A stretch of DNA of 64,000 bases from Acanthococcus lagerstroemiae (taxonomy: Eukaryota; Arthropoda; Insecta; Hemiptera; Eriococcidae), in the NCBI GenBank assembly GCA_031841125.1, contig CM063107.1, forward strand, positions 11,580,467 to 11,644,466, read 5' to 3'. The notes under the pieces were generated by a model. It did not search any database and had not been told where the DNA came from. It saw only the letters and a program-made list of their open reading frames with translations. Below are positions 48,301-58,385 of the stretch, one piece after another; the first letter of the stretch is position 1; every line of letters begins with the position of its first letter. The translations under genes and the position numbers were made by a program.

Positions 48301-50623
48301 TAATGTATCAACTTATACTTACTGATTTTCTTTTATCATAGATACATTTTATTCATTATTGTTTGCAACCACATATATGAATAGTGTGTGCTGTTTATGC
48401 TATTATTATAGAAAATAAGATCAACGAACGGTCTTTAATGTTATTTTCTAGAAAAAATGGGGTATAGATAGTTCGAGAAGTGACGTAGGAAATAAATTGG
48501 TAACCGATTAACAGGGTGAAATGAAAGTTTTAAATATTTTATTAGGTCTTTAAAATTTCTTGCTTTTCTTTAGAAATTAGGATAGTACCAAATTCTAATG
48601 AACAATTTTGTCTTGTATTGTACCTTCCATAAGAGGGTAAAGTGGGGTGCGGCGAAGGATACATTTATTTAAAACATAAAAAGTCGGCTGTTCTTTGTAC
48701 CAATTTTTCTTGATACTGCATCCGAAGTATGGCAGTATAGTGTACAAACGGTGACATTTATGTTACTTTTTTCTTTTTTGATATTCCATCCCACGAGAAA
48801 AATTGATGACTAAAAATGAAAACAGGAGTTACTCGCCTCCAACATATCGATTACTAGGTTTCTTGCAGAGCCGTACCCAGAATTTAAGTAAGGGGGATGT
48901 TTTTCGATTAATAAGAATCTTTTTCTCGGTGTATGGGGGGGGCACAAATACCCCAAATTTATACAATTGCGTGCATGTATATGCCAAAATTTCAACTTTT
49001 TTTTTGAAACTCTCATTTTCATACTTTTTACAAAAAATGTGACAGATCCACCCTCCTCTCCGTCTCAAACCCTAGAGGTTACGGCCCTGTACTTTTCCGA
49101 TGAACTAGGTACATTTTTGAAATATCCTAAATAACATACGAGAAATTTCAAAATAATAATTTTCGTAAAGGGGAATAAGTTGAAATGTTTCAAACAAAAC
49201 CATATTAAGTATTTCAAATGGTGAACAAGGTGAATGAAATTGGTTTTTGGTTTTTCGTCCATTTAGACTGAAGAAAATTCAGTCATTTTCAAGGGTTTTC
49301 CGCCCTTGAATAGATGGACATAGCAGTGGGAGATAGGAAAAATTTTCCCTTCAAAACGTCTTGCCCAATTGGCCAATTCAAGGAAGTCACTTCTTAATTA
49401 TTGGAAAACATTTTAAAAGTGTATACCTGTTTTTTGTTTTTTTATTTTTGGTTTGAAATTTCAAAAATGTACATCGATTGGCAAAAGCCAAAATCAATCG
49501 GAAGTTGGCCAAATTTACCAAATTATTATTATTGAATTGAATTGAATAATGTTTATTTGACACAATAGCTACAATTTCAAAATGCATGCGAGACCCTTAT
49601 GCGCCTATGGCGCGAGTAGGGTCTGGAATAATAATAATTATGACAGTCAATAAATACATTACATTGCATACAAGCCTGTAAAAAGCATAAATAGGGGCTC
49701 AATCACAGGTCCGCCCTCCTCTTTGTCTCAATCCATCGTTTCTTCGTGTTTCTATTTTTGGCCAATGGGAGGGGTTTGACCCCCTAAAACCCTCCCCGTC
49801 GGTACGACCCTGGTTTCTTGGGTTGTTGAGTTCATGTTTGAGGTCATTCTAGATGTCATCACCTTCTACCTAGAAGGCGTCATACTAAGAGCTCAAACCT
49901 GAAATACAAATTAAAATTTGAATATGGTGGCCATTAATAATATGGCTTGTAGTGTGAGCCACTGAGTTCATTTCTATGATAATTAAACTGTAACACCTCC
50001 TCAAAGGTTCCACCGGGAGCAATAACCTCAAAAATCTTTTTTTTACACTTTACCTTAATGAGATGAGTATTCCAAACACATCGCTGTACTTTTCTGTGTT
50101 TTGGGCTCATCAGTTTAAATTTTTTATATTAAGTGACACAGCATGAAAAGCTGCTACCTGTATCAACACAAACACATGCAGCTTAATATTATTCTTAAAA
50201 CCGTATGTCGCACAAAATAGGTTTTCCAATCCCAGAAGCCAAATACGAAATGCAGACATTCATTCCCACATATGATCGGAGCCTTGAAATTTGGAGCAGT
50301 GTGAATGAATTTATAAGAATAAGAAATTTGCCGACACAGGAACCGAGAGAAATGTCCGGCGGAACAGGATGTACGTAAATAAAATTAACAACTCAACGTA
50401 AAAGATAATTTAGCAGTTATTATTCGGAACTAATTTTTATTTGATTCTAGCCAAACTCTATCGGAGTAATGCAGTTGAAATTATTCGCCGCATAATAGAA
50501 ATCAAGGTAAATTATGCGCTCAAAATGCTGCTGATAGAAGAAGGAACTGAGTCATCCAACCAGAATACATGTACATCTGATCTTAAAGACCAGCCTCCTT
50601 TTAATTTCGTGATCAGGGAATAA
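30334..50623 (+). CDS. Gene A: secreted multi-exon protein of unknown family (12 exons, 470 aa)
   Basis: Exons: 30334-30391, 30776-30817, 31082-31108, 38416-38511, 38613-38720, 38810-38917, 39068-39175, 42601-42783, 46258-46527, 48210-48299, 50221-50370, 50451-50623. Seen: all 11 introns are GT-AG and phase 1, all internal exons are multiples of 3, and the joined frame (1413 nt) is open from ATG to TAA. Residues 1-27 form a classical signal peptide (MKSIKMGAFIVLAFSVFLTG, then LQISVRA). The mature part is a series of amphipathic helical exons, three in a row of exactly 108 nt, then a long exon (270 nt) with a basic/acidic tail and four Cys, then three C-terminal exons. No known domain is recognised. 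Inference: secreted helical protein with paralogues in genes B, C and D. The least certain splice is the GTAACC donor at 42784. Confidence 0.8.
30776..30817 (+). CDS. Gene A exon 2 (42 nt)
   Basis: GAAACAG acceptor, GTAAGG donor, phase 1. It encodes LQISVRAELTRQK; signal cleavage after Ala is likely. Confidence 0.78.
31082..31108 (+). CDS. Gene A exon 3 (27-nt microexon)
   Basis: CTTTTTACAG acceptor, GTACGT donor, phase 1. Encodes ERNILEYF. Confidence 0.65.
31109..32666. other. Gene A intron 3, first part
   Basis: No matching-phase exon was found. A TACAGGGTGATCAAAA motif at 32293 looks like a mariner-type terminus without a recognised partner. A short GAGTCTTAAAAGAG patch is at 31310-31430. 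Confidence 0.35.
32667..34724. mobile_element. Inverted-repeat element with repeated subterminal units
   Basis: The left arm (32667-32745) and right arm (34645-34724, inverted) share GAGCGTCACxTGATACCA, CTCCCAGGG and AGTCCATTATGGGGT, then GTACTAT. The left arm's unit recurs in diverged form at about 32790 and 32905 (CATCACTTCA then CTCCC). No transposase frame and no clear target duplication. Confidence 0.6.
34845..35015. mobile_element. Small hAT-like MITE
   Basis: Inverted ends CAAGGGCATACATGG and CTATCTACGCCCTTG. Flanks ATTGTAAC and ATTTGAAC match at 6 of 8 positions. Confidence 0.55.
35360..38330 (+). mobile_element. Nearly full-length RTE-type retrotransposon, inactivated
   Basis: A single ORF once ran from about 35370 to 38161. 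The endonuclease part shows YLNCRGLASNE, ALSEVRKTGES and LMGDWNAIVG. The RT part shows GKAAGPDAIGNEQIK, NYRPISLTSNLGKLF, EQVGFRKNRSTIDQIF, FIDFTKAFDTVDHEF, NRGVRQGDPLSPNLF and FPDDVVLLS, where the usual FADD is FPDD. The C-terminal part, GAQTWALTK to RWRDEFRKELGPMWRRHTLD, is typical of RTE elements. Breaks: frameshifts near 35955 and in the A run near 36117, and TAG stops at 36635 and 37256. A short 3' UTR ends near TAAATAAAAAAAATTGG at 38330. It lies in gene A intron 3 in the sense direction. Confidence 0.9.
38416..38511 (+). CDS. Gene A exon 4
   Basis: CCATAG acceptor, GTGAGA donor, 96 nt, phase 1 in and out. Encodes MSILNAFDLRYNTVQENMNV and AEEYGKAAD. A nearer AACAG acceptor would be out of phase. 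It starts only about 85 bp after the RTE element ends. Confidence 0.72.
38613..38720 (+). CDS. Gene A exon 5
   Basis: T-tract AG acceptor, GTATCC donor, 108 nt. Encodes YAKKMADVYAPFLKNEEFPN then KLLEYKYHYLFFASS. The D-x-x-Y-x-x-x-L-K-x-E part resembles gene D exon 5. Confidence 0.82.
38810..38917 (+). CDS. Gene A exon 6 (FIKA helix exon)
   Basis: CAACAG acceptor, GTAAAC donor, 108 nt. Encodes ERLTGKQEAFIKAYLTYYSF then WASLTFRVGVLYYEQ. Counterpart of gene D exon 9. Confidence 0.83.
39068..39175 (+). CDS. Gene A exon 7
   Basis: ATTCAG acceptor, GTCAGC donor, 108 nt. Encodes DLAKKCDQIHAFLHWFTFIE then FEEKIS. Confidence 0.8.
39176..41078. other. Gene A intron 7, first part
   Basis: No exon or clear element seen. 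AT-rich tracts at 40280-40500. Confidence 0.35.
41079..42019. mobile_element. hAT element (941 bp) with 8-bp TSD and a nested MITE
   Basis: The ends are CAGGCCCGTAGCCAG and CTGGCTACGGGCCTG, matching further through GGGGGTGCTGA. The duplication is CATTGGAG at 41071-41078 and 42020-42027. A second element lies inside (41180-41442). Confidence 0.9.
41180..41442. mobile_element. Nested MITE with CAGTGGTGTAGCCAG ends
   Basis: Inverted ends CAGTGGTGTAGCCAGG and CTGGCTACGCCACTG, with G/C runs just inside. The 8-bp flanks (CTACGAGG and ATACAAAC) match only partly, so the target duplication is worn. Confidence 0.7.
42030..42500 (+). mobile_element. RTE-type retrotransposon C-terminal fragment
   Basis: In shifting frames it reads RTLTKKMSGRIETTQNAMER, SILKIKLRDKV, then AGHVVRMKSERWAAKVSYW and RTGRQRARWGEDIERM, ending YGRLEYAQ. 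This is the C-terminal region of RTE elements, diverged from the copy at 35360-38330. Confidence 0.8.
42601..42783 (+). CDS. Gene A exon 8
   Basis: TTCATTACAG acceptor; 183 nt in phase 1 to a GTAACC donor. Encodes FRAIAKLLPWNSECNIKIQL then FITNLLQDTTFNFHSLFISS. An upstream GTAGAT donor at 42731 would break phase. Confidence 0.68.
43410..44165. repeat. Direct repeats flanking and following the hairpin
   Basis: GACAGCGGGAAGTGAGGTGGTTTTATTTTGG-like units (shortened here to shared cores GGAAGTG and GGTGGTT) occur near 43430, 43925, 44008 and 44130, with TCATATTGTTCAGTGTTG at 43982 and 44098. Confidence 0.6.
43490..43850. repeat. Long imperfect hairpin
   Basis: The left arm (about 43490-43645) and right arm (about 43712-43850, inverted) share AGCAAAGAT, TTACTACCTGAGAATAAGAA and TTCGTGCG blocks around a loop of about 65 bp. 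It resembles a foldback element or transcribed hairpin. Confidence 0.7.
44330..45115. repeat. Degenerate GAAGTCGAAGT-type array
   Basis: Purine-rich motifs such as GAAGTCGAAG, AGAGTTGAAA and GAGTCAGAAT recur with heavy divergence for about 790 bp. No protein-coding frame persists. Confidence 0.6.
46258..46527 (+). CDS. Gene A exon 9 (largest, 270 nt)
   Basis: GGTTACAG acceptor, GTAGGC donor, phase 1. Encodes AKTIHNTADIMSKLDLDFVM, VHPKGFETPDNIVEWGQVPT and a charged tail KHEDVHCREESAERQKNE. It sits where the other genes have a charged linker. Confidence 0.8.
47413..48028. mobile_element. TRIM-like mini LTR retrotransposon
   Basis: Two direct repeats of about 217 bp (47413-47629 and 47812-48028), differing at roughly six or seven positions, flank a 182-bp interior. 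Each starts TGTAAGATTCCG and ends TCTTATA(A/C)A. A purine tract AAGTGGGGGGA precedes the second repeat like a polypurine tract. Flanks are TA repeats, so the target duplication is ambiguous. There are no coding domains. I could not identify a primer-binding site. It lies in gene A intron 9, about 180 bp before exon 10. Confidence 0.72.
48210..48299 (+). CDS. Gene A exon 10
   Basis: CTTCCGCAG acceptor, GTAATG donor, 90 nt. Encodes LYYKLWDQVIRSLKETILQV then ELFFHITLS. The L(x)YxL...LFFxxxS pattern resembles gene B exon 55816-55972. Confidence 0.8.
48866..49089 (+). mobile_element. Small hAT MITE, family member 2
   Basis: Ends CAGAGCCGTACCC and GGTTACGGCCCTG. The interior TTAAGTAAGGGGGATG and CCCCAAATTTATACAATTG matches the element at 27608-27783. 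Its 8-bp flanks no longer match. Confidence 0.7.
50221..50370 (+). CDS. Gene A exon 11
   Basis: AAAATAG acceptor, GTACGT donor, 150 nt. Encodes FPIPEAKYEMQTFIPTYDRS, LEIWSSVNEFIRIRN and TQEPREMSGGTG. Confidence 0.78.
50451..50623 (+). CDS. Gene A exon 12 (last)
   Basis: GATTCTAG acceptor; 57 codons including TAA. Encodes KLYRSNAVEIIRRIIEIKVN and ends KDQPPFNFVIRE. The ending matches the style of genes B and D. Confidence 0.8.
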
Positions 50624-53600
50624 TTTAGAAAGTGCTATTGTTTTTACATTATACCTAGGTCGAATTTATCTTTAAATACTTTACTACAAAGGACCGTCGC
50701 CAGTCTCTTGTATCAAGCGGGAAAGGAGGGAGGCATATTTTTAGAGTAGCAAATTCACAAAAGTTGAGGTTCACTTTTGGGGTAGTGCCCTGTGGCTCTT
50801 CGGCTACGGCTTTGATTCAATTTCGAAGCAATGTACGTTCAGTTTAGAGGGCCCAGTGCAAGAAGTGATCAAGTCTATTCTCTTGAAATGACAGATTATG
50901 TCAAACGAGATAGTTATTTGATGCTGAAAAACACGCACTGTCATCTCAAGGAAACCGATTTGACCATTCTTGCCCTCAGCCCTCTTTCTTCTCTTGTTTC
51001 TATGTTAAGTACTGAAATCTATAGACAATATAACTAATTTGTTAAGTGTTGTTGATGTTATCCCCGAATAACTTACTAAATGAGTATTGAATTTCTGCAG
51101 TTATAATTTAAATTTACTGTTAGTATTACATTAAATAATTAGGAAAGAATTATACTTTAGTTTAGTAGTGCTTTGAATTTATGATTGCATTTTGAGCGGC
51201 TCTTGAGAATGACTAATTCGTCCAATATGTTAACAAGAAGCAGAGCATTGTTTGAAGGATCTGAATAGAACACATTAATTTTCATCCATTTAATTAGGTA
51301 AACATTTCAAAATGTGAATAGTATATTATGAAAAAACAAAATTTCAACAAATAATTTGCACCTCTCAATCTTTCGAACATCACTAATTACAACGATCACA
51401 AAATACGCAGCTAAATTCAGCCAGGTTCTTGGAAAATGTTAGTCCCTTTAGAAAAAGAATCAAAGAGTTCTAGGGAAATACATAAAAGCAATTTTTAAAA
51501 AAAAATAGGAACTTTGAAAGTTTGAGAAAATTGAAAATTGAACATTAAAAATAGTCCTTTTGAAAAATAATCAAAAAATTAATACAAAAATTTTGAAAAA
51601 AGTTTCAGAAAATTTGGAAATTCACTACAAAATTATAGATTGGACTCGGAAGTTGATATTACAAGTTTGCAATCGACTCAAATACCAAAATTCAGCAAGA
51701 TTTGTGGAAAACCGTAGTTATATTTGGAAAAATTACATCGAGTGATCATAACAGAAGTTTTGCAGAAAATCTCGAAATTCAAAAAGCTTGACAAAACCGA
51801 GAATTGAATTGAATCCCATATCATGAGGCTATTCACTAAAATTCGGCAACATTCATAGAAAACTGGGTCCATTTTGGGAAAATGATTCAAATAATGATAA
51901 AACCCTGAGAAAGTTAGAAAATATTGAAGAATTCGACAAAATCAAAAATTAACCCGTACGTATTATCCCGAGTCTTCAAACAAATCGTAAATAAAGATTA
52001 AGTAATTTTCATAAGAAATATATCAATTACCTTGGAAAATGAATGAAGACCTGTGACAATAATTTGGAGGTAAATGTCCGACAAAATTGAGGATTAACCT
52101 TGAATTGGTAACACGATGAATCTTCAAAAGCTCGTATATGAGGGGTCTATGTGCAAACAAGACAAGTTCCAAAATACCTTATTTTTCAGAAAACATGGAA
52201 AACTGATTCCCAAAAAACATATATCTCATTACGAGGTGAAGATTTCTCCCAGACATCACTCATTGATTTAAAACTTGTTTCCAAAAATTTTCTGATAGTC
52301 CACCCCTCGGGGGATTTTGGGACCACAATATGGGTTGGAACATGTCAGTTTTGACTAAAAGCAATTTCTTGCATATTATTCTCGTAAAATCGTGGAGTAT
52401 TACTGACTAACACGTACTGAAATCGAAACTGGATGCGCATTGCATGCTGTAAACCATTATCTCTTCACTTTGGGCAAAACTAAGATGAAATTCCAAAGAA
52501 ATACTTGACGAAATAAAAATGAAAAATTCATCCAATCAACGACCAAATAATTCTGTTATCATTCCAACAACGTAAATTGAGAACCTTTTACATAATGCAA
52601 CTTCGATTACAGCAAGGAGCCTGCCTAACTTGCGATCAATCACCGAAATCTTAATCCCGAAAACTCTCATGATCCATTGGAACATGTCACTTTTGCCTCC
52701 AATCATGTATTCTGAATGAAGAAATGAATTTCGCAAAAATCTGTTTACACAGTTCGATTTGGCTTGCAGTGCTCTATCCAGTACCGTGTGTTTAAGTCGA
52801 TTTAGTGGAATTTGGATCTCTTCTTGTTTGCACCTAGACCCCTCATAGGTCGTAAACAATGAATAAAATTGATGAGAACCAGTAGTCAACCAGGAAAAAT
52901 AATCAAAAATTCGAAAAAATTCATCGAAATTAAGTCTGTAGTTTGATGTTGGGAGCCTTCTATCGACAGGTATTCAAAAATTAAGCAATATTCATGAAAA
53001 ATCGTAACCATACTACACAACAAAAATTAAAAAAAAAAAAGTAGCGGTACAAAATTGAAAATTGACCCTGCTACAATATGATGAGCCTTCAATAAAGTAC
53101 CAGTATTAGATTCTATGTATTTCACTGGATGATGAGGGATCATCAGGATCGTCGTTTTCAGAGTTTTCCCATATCTGGTCGTCTTCTGTACCGTCGAGTG
53201 CGTTAGTTATACAGCATTTTATGAAAGATTTTTGAATGATTGCGCGGGTTGCACCTTCTCTCATGCCCGAGAGACCCAGTGGATGACTGTCGAACCTGGC
53301 GCTTTTTGAATTTTACCGGATGAGGTCAATGGTAAGTTATCAGACATGAGCCACTTATCGTACTCATTGCGTAGGTATTGTTTAAAGGGCTTGTTAATCC
53401 CTACTGAAAGCATCGAATTTAAGACGCACCCCACATTTTAAAACTCAAAAAATGAAATTCGGGTGCGTCTTAGATTCGAGAAAATACGGTAATAGAGCTC
53501 AGATAATAATTGTGGAAAAAAAAATGAAAATTAGAAAATGTCGCCCAAAGTTAAAGTCGAACTCAATATCAAACAACTTGAATTCAATAACTGAGTAAGA

Positions 53601-54403
53601 GTCATGAAAATTTTTATCATTTTGGAAAATGACTGAAGTGTTGAGAAAGATTTCGGGAAAATCTCAATATCCCAAGAACGTGGACACGTTTGAAAATTAA
53701 ATGACCTTTCAATTGACTCATATTCGAAAATTCAGCAAGAAGCATGGAAAATGTTGTAAACCAAACAATGATAAGGTTATCAGTCTTACTAGGGTCATTC
53801 TCTGAAGATCATGAAAATTCGCGTGGGCACCTACATCTCGGGAATCAACTGAGCTAGAGGGATAATTTCTTTTTCTGTACCCTATGACCCGCAACATCAA
53901 CTTCCCAAATTTGGTAAAATAAAAATGTTGAAAAACCAATTGAAGTTCCAAAATGCCATTCGTCGTGGGTGTGAGTAAAACAACTTCGATCGCAAAATCG
54001 AAAATAACTTTTATATTTACAAGTATTGGTACTACTGGATAGCATGGTTGTGGTGGAGTGCATTGAGATTATGGATTGGTAACAGTGGAAGCATAGTTTC
54101 CTGGCTCTAATAGACAGCAGCTAGTGAGCAAAAAAAAGATCATCCGTCATGGGCTGTATTCAACCAATCAGTGAATCGTGTTACTCGATATTTTGTAACC
54201 GGAAAAGTGGCTAGACTGATTCAATACTTTGATAAGAAGACCGGTCAAATGTTTTTCTCTCCATCTTCCTAAGAAAACCGGGAATTATCAAAATCTCGAC
54301 AAAATAGCGAGTGTCTGATATTTTTTCCGTCATCAGTAATGGACACTTGTGCGCGGTCATGTAAGATAATGAAAACTTGAACAATACTCGTTTCAGCATT
54401 TGC
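50624..54403. other. Between gene A and the RTE fragment: diverged repeats, no gene
   Basis: From about 51430 to 54000, similar phrases recur at intervals (TTCAGCAAG then ATGGAAAA, TTGAAAATTGACC, ATGATGAGCCTTCAA), for example near 51690, 51850, 52080, 53000 and 53725. They suggest an old long-unit tandem repeat. No supported coding frame. Confidence 0.4.
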
Positions 54404-54600
54404 ATTCTGATATCTTCTTCGTTTATCCCTCCTTCTGAGGATTTCCTTCTTCATCCATGGTTTCTTTTGTTCTCTCTTAGTGTTACCTATATTTTCCTCT
54501 GCTGACTTTAATATTCCCTCCTTCATTTTACCCTGTTCTTCCTCCACACTGTTAATTTCCTGTGTTTTTTCAATCTCTACAAATTCCAAACCAATAACTG
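54404..54600 (-). mobile_element. RTE-type retrotransposon linker fragment
   Basis: Minus frame with KMKEGILKSAEENIGNTKRE then QKKPWMKKEILRRRDKRRRY. This matches the segment between endonuclease and RT in RTE elements (the KKPWxxxEI...RR pattern). No flanking RT was found. Confidence 0.65.
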
Positions 54601-55253
54601 GGACAAATGAATCAGTTTGGGAGAATTTTCAGCAAAAAATGAGCAGAATAAGGATTGTTGACATGAAATATACCTTTAATAAGATTATTTAAATTAAATT
54701 GAAAACAATGTATGATATGGTGAAGAATTGCTGACAAGAACAATAACCAAAAAAACATGAACATTTCCACGATTTCCAAGCATTTCCTCAGACTGTAACA
54801 ATTTCTACTAATTGGGAAATGTTACATTTATACTCGTAACTATCGAAACCCATTTTTTTATCACATTCCAACAATTATATACTTTTGTCTTTTCGCCATT
54901 ATTCATATTTGCGTTTCATAAGTGGACAAAATTGAAAAGAAATTATGATAAAGACTCAAATGAACCTTTATTTTTTGGAAAGTACTTAAACACCAATTTT
55001 TACAATTCACTAAACAGAACTGATACTACTTAATCGGCTTGTATAGCCTGTATTTTAATATCTATTGATAATAACCTTAAAATATAAGATGAAAGTGTAC
55101 AAGACGTGAAATTTTACGTGCCAAAAAGCATTGTGGCTACACTTTATAGCGTATGAGGCTTACGTCATACGTAATAAAATTTAGTATACCAATATACTTC
55201 TTGAGAAAAGAACCCTCGCATTTTTAAAATAATTAACGAATTTTAACTTTGGA

Positions 55254-55453
55254 TCACAAATAAACGAAACTGAAGTCAGGCTTATCTTTCCTATGTTCAT
55301 TCCATTTTGTATGAAACTTCTGAAAATCATATATTCTTGGAGCACCATCAGTTAGGGCCTCTTCAATAACCTGCCCAGTCCAAATGTAAGTAAGCTCGTT
55401 ACTGAATCTTTCACAGAGGTCTAGTAGGTGAATGACGGTCATGTCTGCATAAA
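55254..55453 (-). CDS. Gene B last exon (3' partial gene)
   Basis: GTTTTTACAG acceptor; phase 1, 65 codons then TGA at 55254-55256. It encodes YADMTVIHLLDLCERFSNEL, YIWTGQVIEEAL and ends HRKDKPDFSFVYL. HLLD and its spacing recur in gene C (HLLDTYIRNLYDVYE), and the PDF-aromatic ending recurs in gene D. No known domain. Inference: C-terminus of a paralogue of genes A and D. Confidence 0.72.
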
Positions 55454-55815
55454 CTGTAAAAACAGATATTTTGATAAATGTGATCATCAGATTTGATTTC
55501 GTTTACAGAAAGTTAGATATAAGTGAGCTTATAATGAAACTGCAGTAAATTTATAAAACGTATAATATTATACTTACGTAAGACGGTATTCATTTATATT
55601 TACCATAGAGGAAATTATTTCAAATTTTCCGAGCCGCACTCGCTCAGTAGCTTAAATATTAGTATTGCGATTTTAATGAATTATTCGGGAAATCTCTAAT
55701 TAATGAGATACAAAACACTACTTTTTGAGAAAACGATATTAACTCCTCACAAACATTTTTTAAATCGAAGATTACTATTTTAATTTGGATTTGATGACTT
55801 CAAAAATTGACTTAC

Positions 55816-55972
55816 CGGGACATTTCGAAAAATAATGAGCTAATGTGTATTTCAGCTCGTATCAGTGCCATCTCACGAAGATAGGCCAAAAGCTCGCCTC
55901 CGAAATTCGATTCGACAAATTTCGGAGTTTTTTCGTTTTTTATTTCACTGTCACTGAGACTCATTGTTGCAG
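55816..55972 (-). CDS. Gene B upstream exon
   Basis: TTGTTAG acceptor and strong GTAAGT donor. Phase 1 in, open for 157 nt, encoding MSLSDSEIKNEKTPKFVESN and ELLAYLREMALIRAEIHISS then LFFEMSR. It leaves in phase 2, which does not fit the exon at 55254-55453 (phase 1). Either an intervening exon was missed or the gene is damaged. Confidence 0.6.
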
Positions 55973-56028
55973 CTAACAAACGAAATGAGATTCCGATAAA
56001 TGAAGACCGCTTTGGGCCATAGACTTAC

Positions 56029-56097
56029 AAGCGATAGGATTTTCATTTTCCTCTTCATTAGCTTTCTCGTCTTCAACGAAAGATGCACTTCTGCCAG
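56029..56097 (-). CDS. Gene B acidic linker exon
   Basis: ATTTCTAG acceptor, GTAAGT donor, 69 nt, phase 1 in and out. Encodes GRSASFVEDEKANEEENENP. Same role and position as gene D exon 7. Confidence 0.68.
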
Positions 56098-58140
56098 CTA
56101 GAAATAATTGAAGCCAAGCTGTTATTTATGAAGCTTTTTAATGTACGAGTACTTAGGGCGATTGCCTTGTCCTCGACTTAACGAATACATTACAATGGTG
56201 CAGCGATTAAATTCTGGGGACAGAAGTTGAAACTATAAATGTTGGGTGAACTACGTTTTGTAAATGTCAAAAATTTACGAGGGTAGACCTATTACCACAA
56301 GATCTATGCAGACAGAGAGAAAAGTAAGAGACAGATTAAAAGACAGCCAACGAGCTAGTTAGTTTACGGACAGACAAAAGTAGGAAGAATAGTTGAATAG
56401 ACAGGCAGACAGACCAACAGACAGATAGACAGCTAGACAGGTGAACAGACAGACAGACAGGCAGATAGATAGAGACAAAGAAAGGAACGTCAAACTTCAC
56501 TCCAGCTCCTATTTGTGCGCCTTTATGAACACAAGTGAGGAAGAATTCCCGGAATCTGAGACTGATCAATCAGTCAGCAGTACAGGCAGATGGACAGACA
56601 GACAGAAAACCTGGTAATAAAGCAAGCTAAACATTCAGAAAGGCAAATGATCTTTATTGTTTATTGGATTTTTGCCATTCTTATCATCTGACTTTTGAGA
56701 CATTGTTAAAAGAATTTTTAAAAGGGCGAACGTTATCATTTTTCTACATTAGCATACCCTGTCCCCTTCCCAATCTTTCAGACAAACCATAGAATTAATA
56801 CGAGACAATGAAGTGATTTCTTCAGAAGGCCTACCTCTAATTTCCTAACCGAAGTTTCCAAAAAGGTTGTCGAGGTTATTTTGATTTAAGTTGTAAAAAC
56901 AGGTAAAAGTGGATACATTTCCGTTTATGGGGTCGGATTTTCTCTATTCGAATGATATTTTTCCAATTTTTTTTAGCCGACCAACTTGACTGGAGAAATT
57001 TCCCCTCTCCTAGTCCTTACTCCCCAACTCCCAATTGAAAATCAGGGTGCAGCAATAACATGACAATATGCTAGATCAAAATAAAAACCGATTGCTGGGC
57101 AATGTTGCCACACGATGTGGCAACAAACCAACTTAAATTTGGATCGAGTAAGAATATTCCGAAGGAACACTGTAAGCGAGTCTCCCCAATACTTACATCC
57201 AAAGGATGAAACTTTTGAAAGTACTCGGCCGAGCGCTGATCCTTGTCTGTTCAAAGATTTTCCGGTTGCTGCAGATAGTACAAAAATACATGCGTCGTAT
57301 CATTATCGAAAAACTGCAAATTGCCGTATTTCAGATTCTGTACTAAATAGTAAAATAATTTACAGTCATAGGAGTTCATGGGTATTCTTACTGCTTTTAA
57401 AATACATAAAATGATGCGACTGGTGTGCCTTTGAAGAGTTCTAAGCATTCAAATAAAACTAAAATTCCAGAAGGTTCGCATTCAAATAATAAAACTAAGA
57501 GAACTACAGGAATTTTATTTTATTTTATTTTATTTTTTTGAAGAAAATGGTTATTAACTTGGACTTGCATCTGATTTTTTATCAACCCCTGATTTTCCTA
57601 CCCCCAGCTAGCCCTTGTACAGCTCAGGGGAATATACTCGTATCATGATTTCATTTTCTCTTGTGGGTCTGTATTCCGTTCTGCTCAAACTTTCCTGCAC
57701 TATAAAATAAACTAATGGTTATGTTTATTGCGAAATATGGATTTTTGTGTCCCGAATTGGTACCAAAGGACTAATGTTATGCAACAATCAATCAGTATCG
57801 ACGACGAAGAATCTTGACTTAGTTTTTCACCTTGCTCACTTCTTACCCATTGTGTGATACAGGAGTGAATTTTCGAAGACTTTCAGCTCAATTAAGACCA
57901 GCTTTCGCTATCTTCCAGTTTTTGATTTCAAATTTGGTGGATCTGCAGAGCCCCTTTTCTAATACAAGAAATCATTTTGATCCCATAAACAACTAGAACC
58001 TTGGTATCAGATGAACATCTTACTCTATTCGAAGTATATCTGACAACAAAGAAATGAATATGGGAGGAGGATCAATTCGTGAAATACTCTTCTTCATTAC
58101 AGCAATAACCCCCTTTTTTATGGTTACGTCTCCGTGCTGT
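56098..58140. other. Expected location of gene B 5' exons; none resolved
   Basis: An AGAC-type microsatellite fills about 56395-56475. Overlapping frames at 57042-57448 on both strands look protein-like in places but lack consistent splice context. No signal-peptide exon was found for gene B. Confidence 0.35.
56395..56475. repeat. Imperfect (AGAC)n/(AGAT)n microsatellite
   Basis: AGACAGAC-type units with scattered changes; further copies occur near 56310 and 56590. Confidence 0.85.
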
Positions 58141-58385
58141 CTAAATTGGAGGAAAGATAACGGGTACATGATTTTTGTACCCTGTTATTTTACTTTTCTT
58201 GGTCTTCTCTATTTTTACTTCACGTTCGTTAAATTGGTCTTCACTGAATTCCACAGCCATAACACCATTGACCCATGTAAAGTGCTCTCTGGTCAAATGA
58301 AGACGTTCAGTGGTAAACTCAAGTTCTTCGCCGTCTTCATTTCGAGCATCAGGGATGTATCCGTGCAAGTCAAACAGACCTTCGT
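58141..58385 (-). CDS. Gene C last exon
   Basis: CTGTTCCAG acceptor, phase 1, 80 codons then TAG at 58141-58143. Encodes EGLFDLHGYIPDARNEDGEE, HLTREHFTWVNGVMAVEFSE and VKIEKTKKSKITGY, ending PVIFPPI. It joins the exon at 59161-59276 cleanly in phase 1 (Asp at the join). The tail differs from genes A, B and D. Confidence 0.72.

Noticed and set aside
49540..49640. Possible 3' end of a dispersed element (GAATTGAATTGAATAATG then GCGAGACCC)
   Set aside because: Looks repeat-like, but I could find neither ends nor a duplication.
57042..57448. Frames on both strands as gene B exons or a separate gene
   Set aside because: Candidate donors give inconsistent phases and the two strands compete; nothing aligns with genes A, C or D.
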